A stretch of DNA of 7,953 bases from JBHEMT01 sp046262435 (GTDB taxonomy: Bacteria; Chloroflexota; Dormibacteria; Aeolococcales; Aeolococcaceae): NCBI GenBank assembly GCA_046262435.1, contig JBHEMT010000112.1, forward strand, positions 1 through 7,953. The letters are read 5' to 3'. The notes beneath the pieces were generated by a model. It was not told the origin of the DNA. It did no database searches and saw only the letters and a program-made list of their open reading frames with translations. Shown one piece after another: positions 1-5,691 of this stretch. A program made the position numbers and the translations under genes. The stretch's first letter is position 1, and every line of letters begins with the position of its first letter.

Positions 1-2
1 GA

Positions 3-248
3 GCGATTGTCGACGGGGTCAACCTGCTCGCCGCGACCACCCGCCATCTCCACCTCACCTCAGTGCGCGAGTGCCACGAGGCCGTGGCATCTCTGGACGG
101 CGCCATCGCCGCGCTGGGGGAACGGCGGAGCGCGTTGCTCAGGGCGGCTGGTGCAGAGGCCGGACCGGGGCGGGCACCCCACGTACCGGCGGCGCACCAG
201 CCGGCACGCAATGGGCGCCCGCGAACGCCAGCGCCGCGGCGGCAATGA
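3..248 (+). CDS. Unrecognised protein, C-terminal part only (gene begins before the window)
   Basis: This reading frame is open from the first bases to a TGA at 246-248, and that stop overlaps the aroA ATG (245-247) as ATGA, the coupling pattern seen elsewhere in this operon. The overlap is the main reason to call it real. About 81 codons are visible. The first ~50 residues look helical and include an amphipathic stretch (SVRECHEAVASLDGAIAALG followed by ERRSALL). The last ~30 are a low-complexity Pro/Arg/Ala tail that is probably disordered. I see no catalytic motif, signal peptide or membrane segment, and I do not recognise the family. It presumably belongs to the same transcript as aroA, but that does not show an aromatic-pathway role. 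A GTG at 63 could be read as a start, but the frame continues upstream with protein-like sequence. Confidence 0.6.
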   Translation, partial: AIVDGVNLLAATTRHLHLTSVRECHEAVASLDGAIAALGERRSALLRAAGAEAGPGRAPHVPAAHQPARNGRPRTPAPRRQ

Positions 249-1552
249 CCTCGGGCCGAAGCCTGGTGACTGCCGGGCGCTGGCGGGTGGAGCCGTCGAC
301 CGTTGCCGGGTCCACCGCGGTCCCCGGTGACAAGTCGATTGCCCATCGCGCGCTGTTCGTGAGCGCGCTCGCTGAGGGGGTTTCACGCCTGCGCGGACTG
401 CCAGGCTCCGCGGACGTCGCGGCCACCCGGGCCTGCCTCGAGCGTCTCGGCGTCGTCATCACGGGGGGTACCGACGAGACCACGGTCCACGCAGGAAGCT
501 GGTCCGTTCCGGCTGCAAATCTCGATGCCGCCAACTCCGGCACGACCATGCGTCTGCTCGCCGGGCTGCTCGCCGCCCAGCCGTTCGCCTCGGTCATCGA
601 CGGCGACGGCTCGCTGCGCCGCAGGCCCATGGAGCGGGTGGCGCACCCCCTTCGCCTGATGGGCGCCTTGGTCGAGACTAACCACGGCCACCCGCCCCTA
701 CGCATCCGCGGCGGCGCGCTCCGCGGGATCCGCTACACGATGCCGGTGGCCAGCGCTCAGGTGAAGTCGGCTCTGCTGCTCGCCGGGCTCTTCGCGGAGG
801 GGGAGACCACCGTGGTGGAACCGCTGCCCACGCGCGACCACACCGAGCGGCTCCTCCGTCACGCCGGAGTGGCGGTGGCGTCGGACTGGTCCGGCACCAC
901 GGTCATCGGCCGGGGCCGACCCGCTCCGCTCGACCTCGGCATTCCCGGCGACCCGTCCTCCGCGGCCTTCCCCCTGGTGGCCGCGGCGCTGTGCGACTCT
1001 GCGGTGACCGTGCGTCAGGTCGCGGTCAACCCTGGCCGCATCGGCCTGCTCGAAGTGCTCGACGAGATGGGTTGTCAGGTCACCCTTGAGCGGCGCCCCG
1101 ACCGGGGCGGGGAGCCGGTGGCCGACGTGCGCGTCGCCGGCCGTCCGCGCCGGGCTGCGCAGGTGTCCGCGGAGCGGGTTCCCTCCCTCATCGACGAACT
1201 TCCCCTTGTGGCTCTGCTCGGCACCGCGTCGACCGGGACCACGGTGGTTCGAGGAGCGGCCGAACTGCGTCACAAGGAGAGCGATCGGATCGCCGCCGTC
1301 GTAGGCCAGCTGCGCCGGATGGGTGCGCACATCGAGGAGTTCGACGACGGTTTCGCTGTGCGGGGGGGCGAGCGCTTGCGCGGCGCCACGGTGGACGCCG
1401 GCGGCGACCACCGCTTGGCGATGCTGCTCGCCGTGGCCGGCGTGGCGGCATCTGGGGTCACCACGGTGGACGGTGCCGCGGCCGCGGCCGTGTCCTTTCC
1501 GACTTTTGCGGGCATGCTGCGCGGGCTTGGTGCGGTGGTTCATGACGTCTGA
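245..1552 (+). CDS. aroA: 3-phosphoshikimate 1-carboxyvinyltransferase (EPSP synthase)
   Basis: Transfers the enolpyruvyl group of PEP to shikimate 3-phosphate, the sixth shikimate step, in the cytoplasm. The product is 435 aa, normal for the family. Visible motifs: PGDKS (27-31, with substrate-binding Lys30, Ser31 and Arg35), NSGTTMR (97-103, PEP-site loop), RRPM (126-129), SAQVK (170-174), RDHTE (197-201), PGDPSSAAF, DELP (Asp317, the expected catalytic acid), HKESDR (Lys344, Arg348) and GDHR (388-391 region, Arg390). GDKS, SAQxK and RxHxE are signatures of class II enzymes (CP4/Bacillus type) rather than E. coli class I. The frame is open upstream to 71, but ATG 245 is chosen because the preceding 58 codons are low-complexity, family homology begins after it, and it forms an ATGA overlap with the upstream gene. 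No clear Shine-Dalgarno precedes it, which fits coupled re-initiation. Confidence 0.96.
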   Translation: MTSGRSLVTAGRWRVEPSTVAGSTAVPGDKSIAHRALFVSALAEGVSRLRGLPGSADVAATRACLERLGVVITGGTDETTVHAGSWSVPAANLDAANSGTTMRLLAGLLAAQPFASVIDGDGSLRRRPMERVAHPLRLMGALVETNHGHPPLRIRGGALRGIRYTMPVASAQVKSALLLAGLFAEGETTVVEPLPTRDHTERLLRHAGVAVASDWSGTTVIGRGRPAPLDLGIPGDPSSAAFPLVAAALCDSAVTVRQVAVNPGRIGLLEVLDEMGCQVTLERRPDRGGEPVADVRVAGRPRRAAQVSAERVPSLIDELPLVALLGTASTGTTVVRGAAELRHKESDRIAAVVGQLRRMGAHIEEFDDGFAVRGGERLRGATVDAGGDHRLAMLLAVAGVAASGVTTVDGAAAAAVSFPTFAGMLRGLGAVVHDV

Positions 1553-2402
1553 TCTGCGCCTCGCTCTGGTGGGGGGCGCGGTCGAGCTGAGCCCGTCACC
1601 GGCGATGCACCGGGCTGCGATGGCGGCGACGGGACGGCGCGGCGACTACGAGGTTGTCAGCGTCGACGATGCGGATCTCGACGGCTGTCTGGCCGCGCTG
1701 CGCGACCGCGACGTGATCGGGGTCAACGTCACCATCCCGCACAAGCAGGCGGTGCTCCGCACCGTGACACGCCTGGCATCCGGCGCCGCAGCGGCGGGCG
1801 CGGTCAACACCCTCTGTGCCGATGGCGCGGGATGGGTTGGGCACAATACCGACGCGACCGGCCTGGCGAGGATGCTCGCACCATATCCTCTCGACGGTGC
1901 GACCGCGGTCATCCTCGGCGCGGGTGGAATGGCGCGCGCGGCCGTGGTTGGTCTTCGCAGCCGATGCGCCCAGCTCATCGTCGTCAACCGCCACGCCGGC
2001 CGCGCGGCGGCAATGGTCGAGTCGTTGCGGGACTCGGGCAAGGGGCCGCTTGGACCGGTCGCCCGACTCACCACGGTCGCTGCGACCGACCTCGACGCCC
2101 TCGTGAGAGCGCTTGGCGCAGCCTCGATCCTGATCAACGCAACCTCGGTCGGAATGCATGACCCGCTGGCCTCGCCACTCCCAAGCCCGGTGGGCCTGGG
2201 CTCCGTCCGGCTGGTGTGCGACGCCGTGCACACGCCGCGGTGGACCGCGCTGCTCCGCCGAGCCGAGGCATCCGGAGCTACCGTTCTCGACGGCCTCGGT
2301 CTTCTCGCTGCCCAGGCAGCCGACTCGTTCGCGCTGTGGACCGGCGAACGCGTCCCCGACGCCGTCTTTCGCGGCGCCGTCCCCGTTCCATCATCGGCCT
2401 GA
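1542..2402 (+). CDS. aroE: Shikimate dehydrogenase (NADP+)
   Basis: Reduces 3-dehydroshikimate to shikimate with NADPH, the fourth shikimate step. The product is 286 aa, a usual length. The N-terminal substrate domain shows LSPSPAMH (16-23; the two serines bind the shikimate carboxylate), VTIPHK with catalytic Lys68, AVNTL, and HNTD with catalytic Asp104. The Rossmann domain shows LGAGGMARA (GAGG near 126-131), VNRHAGRA, whose Arg fits NADP 2'-phosphate binding, and INATSVGM (198-205). The C-terminal block CDAVHTPRWTALL is the family D-x-V-Y-x-P-x-x-T block with His230 for Tyr, and GLGLLAAQAADSF replaces the common G-x-x-M-L-x-x-Q. These are conservative departures and all catalytic residues are present. 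ATG 1542 lies 11 bases inside the end of aroA, so the two genes are coupled. The same frame is open upstream to 1323, but that stretch is out-of-frame aroA. Confidence 0.95.
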   Translation: MTSDLRLALVGGAVELSPSPAMHRAAMAATGRRGDYEVVSVDDADLDGCLAALRDRDVIGVNVTIPHKQAVLRTVTRLASGAAAAGAVNTLCADGAGWVGHNTDATGLARMLAPYPLDGATAVILGAGGMARAAVVGLRSRCAQLIVVNRHAGRAAAMVESLRDSGKGPLGPVARLTTVAATDLDALVRALGAASILINATSVGMHDPLASPLPSPVGLGSVRLVCDAVHTPRWTALLRRAEASGATVLDGLGLLAAQAADSFALWTGERVPDAVFRGAVPVPSSA

Positions 2403-2405
2403 CGC

Positions 2406-2409
2406 GGAG
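2406..2409 (+). promoter_or_regulatory. Shine-Dalgarno that fixes the aroC TTG start
   Basis: GGAG sits 7 bases before TTG 2417, just after the aroE stop (2400-2402). It is one of the few clear ribosome binding sites in the operon and supports the TTG start over the upstream frame extension. aroC is the only gene here with a real gap (14 bases) from its upstream neighbour inside the cluster core, so it seems to have its own initiation site rather than relying on overlap. Confidence 0.75.
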
Positions 2410-2416
2410 CTCCTCC

Positions 2417-3562
2417 TTGCACACCCTGCGTTTCCTCACCGCCGGCGAGTCCCATGGTCCCGAGTTGGTGACCGTTCTCGACGGCGTGCCCGCCGGTTTG
2501 CCGGTGGCCCAGGAGGACATCGACCGGGATCTGCGCCGCCGCCAGCAGGGGTATGGACGGTCGCGCCGCCAGGTGATCGAGCAGGACACCGCCCAGGTTG
2601 TCGGCGGCATCGCCGCAGGGCGCACCACCGGAGGACCGATCGCCCTGCGGGTCGAGAACCGCGACTGGAAGAACTGGAAGGACCGGACGCGGCCGGTGAT
2701 GACCATCCCCCGCCCCGGACATGCCGACCTCGCCGGCGCGCTCAAGTACCGGCACGACGATCTCCGCGTGGTGCTGGAGCGCGCCAGTGCCCGGGAGACA
2801 GCGGCGCGCGTGGCCGCGGGTGCCATCGCCCGGCGGCTGCTCAGCGAGTTCGGCATCACCGTGGCGAGCCAGGTGGTGGCAATCGGCGGTGTCGGCGTGC
2901 AGCCGGCCGACCTCGCCGATCCCGCGGTGCGCGAACGGGTGGAGGCGTCGAGCGTGCGCGTCGCCGACCCACACGCCGAGGCTCAGTTGGTGGAGCGTAT
3001 CGACGCCGCCCGCCTGGCTCGCGACACGGTCGGCGGGATCTGCTCGGTCGAGGTGTTCGGCCTGCCCGCCGGGCTGGGCAGCTACGTGCAGTGGGATCGA
3101 CGCCTCGACGGCCGGCTGGCCCAGGCGGTGATGAGCATCCAGGCGATCAAGGCGGTCGAGGTGGGCGACGGCTTTCGCGGCGCCGGCATGCTGGGCAGCG
3201 AGCTGCACGACGAGATCCTCCCCGCGGCCGACGTCATCCCTGGCCTGCACGGGCTGGGCCGGGCCAGCAACCGCGCCGGTGGGCTGGAGGGGGGCGTGAG
3301 CAACGGCCAGCCGGTGGTGGTGCGCATGGCGATGAAGCCGATCTCCACCCTGCTTCACGGGATCGGCTCGGTCGACGTGAGCAGCGGCGAGGCCACCCGG
3401 GCCAAGTACGAGCGCTCCGACATCTGCGCGGTGCCGGCGGCGGCGGTGGTGGGCGAGGCGATGGTCGCGCTGGTTGTGGCCGACGCCCTGCTCGAGAAGT
3501 TCGGCGGCGACAGCATCGCCGAGCTGCGGGAGCGGCTGCCCGGCCCCGACGGTGTGGGGTGA
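2417..3562 (+). CDS. aroC: Chorismate synthase
   Basis: Removes phosphate from EPSP to form chorismate, using reduced FMN as a non-consumed cofactor; this is the last common shikimate step. The product is 381 aa. Visible family blocks: AGESHG (9-14, with conserved His13), RRRQQGYGR (40-48), RPGHAD (99-104, His102), ERASARET (121-128), NRAGGLEGGVSNG (285-297) and ERSDICAVP (332-340). The acid, base and FMN-site residues known for the family all appear intact. TTG 2417 is chosen because the conserved sequence (HTLRFLTAGESHG) starts at once and a GGAG lies 7 bases upstream. The open frame extends back to 2216, but those codons are out-of-frame aroE and Arg-rich. The stop TGA 3560-3562 overlaps the next start as GTGA. 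Whether this is a monofunctional enzyme needing an external flavin reductase cannot be seen from sequence, though no reductase domain is fused. Confidence 0.97.
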   Translation: MHTLRFLTAGESHGPELVTVLDGVPAGLPVAQEDIDRDLRRRQQGYGRSRRQVIEQDTAQVVGGIAAGRTTGGPIALRVENRDWKNWKDRTRPVMTIPRPGHADLAGALKYRHDDLRVVLERASARETAARVAAGAIARRLLSEFGITVASQVVAIGGVGVQPADLADPAVRERVEASSVRVADPHAEAQLVERIDAARLARDTVGGICSVEVFGLPAGLGSYVQWDRRLDGRLAQAVMSIQAIKAVEVGDGFRGAGMLGSELHDEILPAADVIPGLHGLGRASNRAGGLEGGVSNGQPVVVRMAMKPISTLLHGIGSVDVSSGEATRAKYERSDICAVPAAAVVGEAMVALVVADALLEKFGGDSIAELRERLPGPDGVG

Positions 3563-5163
3563 GGACCCTGGTGCTCACCGGAATGATGGGAACCGGCAAG
3601 TCCACCGTCGGGCCGCTGGTCGCGCGCCGTCTGGGTCTCGAGTTTGTCGACGGCGACGTCGAGATCGAGCGTCGCGCCGGCCGATCGGTGAGCGACATCG
3701 TGGCCGCGGATGGGGAGACGGCCCTGCGCGTCCTGGAGTGTGCGGTGGTTGCCGATCTACTGGCGGCTGACGCGCGGGTGCTGGCCCTGGGCGGGGGCGC
3801 CCTGCTCGATGACACCAGTCGCAGCCTGGCGGAGGCCCGCGCCGGCATCGTGAGCCTCACCTGCGCGCTGCCTGAGCTGCTTGGCCGCCTCGAGGGGAGC
3901 GATCGCCCGTTGCTCGCCGGTGGGAGCCGGCGGGACAGAGTGGAGGCGGTGCTGGCGGAGCGCGCCGGTCTGTACGCGCGGTACCCAGGTGTCGATACCA
4001 GCGGTCGTTCACCCGAGGGTGTGGCCGACCACGTGGCCGCGCTCCACCGGGCGACGTCGATGGCCCCGGTCGCTGAGGGGAGCAACCCTGGCGCATTCAC
4101 CACCGCGGGGTCCACCGGGCTGCACTTCGGCTCTGCCACCGCCGGTGTTGTCGCCGCGGTGCGCGAGGCCACCGGAGGCCGGGAGCCAACCTCGGTGGTG
4201 CTGTTCGCCGACGCATCCCTCCCCACCGCGCTGGTCGCGCCGTTGCGTGAGGCTCTGGTCGCCGGCGGCCTGCCGGTTGTCGAGGTTCCGATCGCCGGTG
4301 GCGAGCCTGCCAAACGCCTTGACACGGCGGCCGCGCTCTACGGCAGGCTGCTCGCCGCCGGGGTTGACCGTGGCGCGGTCGTGGTGGGTGTCGGCGGTGG
4401 GGTGATCACCGACCTCTCGGGCTTCGTGGCCTCGACCTACCTGCGCGGGCTTCCGTTGGTGCTTGTGCCAACCACCCTGCTCGCCCAGGTGGACGCCGCG
4501 GTGGGAGGCAAGACCGCCGTTGACCTGGTGCAGGCCAAGAACGTGGTCGGGACGCTGCACCCGGCGCACGCGGTGCTGGTCGACGCCGCCCTGCTCAGCA
4601 GCCTGCCGGAGCGAGAGCTCCGCAACGGCCTGGCTGAGATGGTCAAGCTGGGGCTGATCCTCGATGCCCATCTTCTTGACGAGCTCGAGACACTCGACGG
4701 GGCCAGCGCAATCCTGGGACGCCCCGATTTGGTGGAGCGCAGCGCGCGCGGCAAGCTTGCGGTGGTCGCGCGCGACCCGCATGACCGGGGTGTGCGGATG
4801 CTGCTCAACTTTGGCCACACGGTGGGGCACGCGGTGGAGACCGTCTCGGGGTATGCGGTACCCCACGGCGAGGCCGTGTCCCAGGGGATGGTGGTGGCCA
4901 CCCGGCTCGCCCTCGACCTGGGTCTGTGCAGTGTCGGGCTCCTGGAACGGCTCGTTGACCTGCTCGGCCGTGTCGGCCTGCCCATCGACCTCGGGGACAC
5001 CGACGTGGAGTTGCTCGTCCAAGCGATGGCGCATGACAAGAAACGGCTCGGGTCGGCGCAGCGCTTTGTTCTTCCCACCGTGGCCGGGGCCGGGGTGGTC
5101 CACACCGTGCCGGCGGCCGCCGTGCACGCCGCGCTGCTCGCCGCGCGCGGAGTCCGGCGGTGA
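3559..5163 (+). CDS. aroKB: Bifunctional shikimate kinase / 3-dehydroquinate synthase fusion
   Basis: One 534-aa protein carries two pathway enzymes. Residues 1 to about 165 are shikimate kinase: Walker A GMMGTGKST (8-16), shikimate-binding Asp31/Asp33, Arg57 and Glu60, the GGGA loop (78-81), Arg116 in DRPLL, and the lid Arg135 in ERAGLY. About 20 residues rich in Gly/Ser/Ala link it to 3-dehydroquinate synthase from about residue 187. That domain has the NAD-site GGGVITDLSGF (279-289), PTTLLAQVDAAVGGKT (304-319), AKN (326-328), and the zinc ligands Glu360 (LAEMVK), His420 (NFGHTVGH) and His436 (PHGEA). The family GKTGVN is GKTAVD here, but Lys318, Lys327 and Asn328 remain. No stop or frameshift separates the domains. 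GTG 3559 overlaps the aroC stop as GTGA. The kinase makes shikimate 3-phosphate and the synthase makes dehydroquinate from DAHP, so the fused steps are not consecutive. AroKB fusions are known, for example in Thermotoga maritima. Confidence 0.95.
   Translation: MRTLVLTGMMGTGKSTVGPLVARRLGLEFVDGDVEIERRAGRSVSDIVAADGETALRVLECAVVADLLAADARVLALGGGALLDDTSRSLAEARAGIVSLTCALPELLGRLEGSDRPLLAGGSRRDRVEAVLAERAGLYARYPGVDTSGRSPEGVADHVAALHRATSMAPVAEGSNPGAFTTAGSTGLHFGSATAGVVAAVREATGGREPTSVVLFADASLPTALVAPLREALVAGGLPVVEVPIAGGEPAKRLDTAAALYGRLLAAGVDRGAVVVGVGGGVITDLSGFVASTYLRGLPLVLVPTTLLAQVDAAVGGKTAVDLVQAKNVVGTLHPAHAVLVDAALLSSLPERELRNGLAEMVKLGLILDAHLLDELETLDGASAILGRPDLVERSARGKLAVVARDPHDRGVRMLLNFGHTVGHAVETVSGYAVPHGEAVSQGMVVATRLALDLGLCSVGLLERLVDLLGRVGLPIDLGDTDVELLVQAMAHDKKRLGSAQRFVLPTVAGAGVVHTVPAAAVHAALLAARGVRR
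5149..5152 (+). promoter_or_regulatory. Shine-Dalgarno of aroQ, inside the end of aroKB
   Basis: GGAG lies 7 bases before GTG 5160, within the last codons of aroKB. It supports the GTG start, which overlaps the aroKB TGA (5161-5163), and suggests aroQ can recruit ribosomes as well as receive them by coupling. Confidence 0.65.
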
Positions 5164-5609
5164 TCTGCAGGGTGCTGGTGCTGCACGGCCCGAATCTCGA
5201 TTTACTGGGGACCCGGGAACCTGAGGTCTACGGCCAGGACACCCTGGCGGATATCGACGCCCGGCTGGCCGAGTACGCCGCGGCCCACGACATCGGGCTT
5301 CGCACCGTCCAGTCCAACCTCGAGGGCGCCCTGGTGCAGGCGCTGCATGACGCCATGGGATGGGCCGACGCCGCGGTCGTCAACGCCGCCGGCTACACCC
5401 ACACCAGCGTCGCTCTCCGCGATGCCATCGTGGCCTGCGCCATTCCCACCATCGAGGTGCATCTGAGCAACGTGCACGCGCGCGAGTCGTTCCGCCGCCG
5501 CTCGCTGATCGCCCCGGTGTGCCGAGGACAGATCAGCGGTCTCGGATGGATCGGGTACCGGCTGGCGCTGGAGGCTGCCGCCCTGCTGGTCGCGCCCCGC
5601 GATGGCTGA
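5160..5609 (+). CDS. aroQ: Type II 3-dehydroquinate dehydratase
   Basis: Dehydrates 3-dehydroquinate to 3-dehydroshikimate, the third shikimate step; type II enzymes form dodecamers and work by an enolate mechanism. The product is 149 aa, standard for the family. Motifs: HGPNLDLLGTREPEVYG (9-25) holds catalytic Arg19 and the lid tyrosine Tyr24. QSNLEGALVQALHDA is the QSNxEG block. VNAAGYTHTSVALRDA contains Asn75 and the general acid His81. EVHLSNVHARESFRRRS carries the substrate-binding Ser and Arg. The order and numbering of Arg19, Tyr24, Asn75 and His81 match the Mycobacterium tuberculosis enzyme as I recall it. A small departure is NAAGY where NPGAY is usual. GTG 5160 gives a GTGA overlap with aroKB and has its own GGAG. 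The stop at 5607-5609 is followed by 78 bases before the next recognised gene. Confidence 0.96.
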   Translation: MICRVLVLHGPNLDLLGTREPEVYGQDTLADIDARLAEYAAAHDIGLRTVQSNLEGALVQALHDAMGWADAAVVNAAGYTHTSVALRDAIVACAIPTIEVHLSNVHARESFRRRSLIAPVCRGQISGLGWIGYRLALEAAALLVAPRDG

Positions 5610-5691
5610 GGTTCGCGCAGCCAACCAGGTCGCCGGCGCTCGCCTCACCCGGCCGCACCGGTCTGCTCGCCTTCACCCGAGCGGTTCGTGA
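5602..5691 (+). CDS. Possible 29-codon ORF bridging aroQ and tyrA
   Basis: An ATG at 5602 lies inside the end of aroQ (8-base overlap), and its frame runs to TGA 5689-5691, which overlaps the tyrA GTG (5688-5690) as GTGA. It therefore fills exactly the only untranslated gap between operon members upstream of aroF. The 29-aa product would be basic and rich in Arg, Ala and His, with no recognisable motif. The neighbouring genes are joined by the same ATGA/GTGA overlaps, so this ORF may serve to carry ribosomes from aroQ to tyrA, which has no clear Shine-Dalgarno of its own. No ribosome binding site is visible for the ORF, and in GC-rich DNA a 29-codon ORF can arise by chance. I regard it as a candidate only. 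Confidence 0.3.
   Translation: MAEVRAANQVAGARLTRPHRSARLHPSGS

Noticed and set aside
71..244. A 58-residue N-terminal extension of EPSP synthase
   Set aside because: The extension is low-complexity, overlaps the upstream coding frame, and lies outside family homology. ATG 245 forms an ATGA overlap typical of this operon.
3..248. A chorismate mutase (AroQ-type) reading of the upstream partial gene, because SLDGAIAALGERRSALL faintly recalls its first helix
   Set aside because: The mutase needs two more helices with conserved Arg, Lys, Glu and Gln after that segment. Only a short disordered tail follows here.
1646..3358. A 570-codon open frame on the minus strand across aroE and aroC, and other long minus-strand frames
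   Set aside because: Its translation is low-complexity and rich in Arg, Ala, His and Pro. It lies opposite well-conserved genes, and high GC leaves antisense frames open by chance.
2158..3558. A very long N-terminal extension of AroKB from 2158
   Set aside because: That stretch is the off-frame translation of aroE and aroC and is Arg/Gly/Pro-rich. The conserved kinase sequence starts at GTG 3559.
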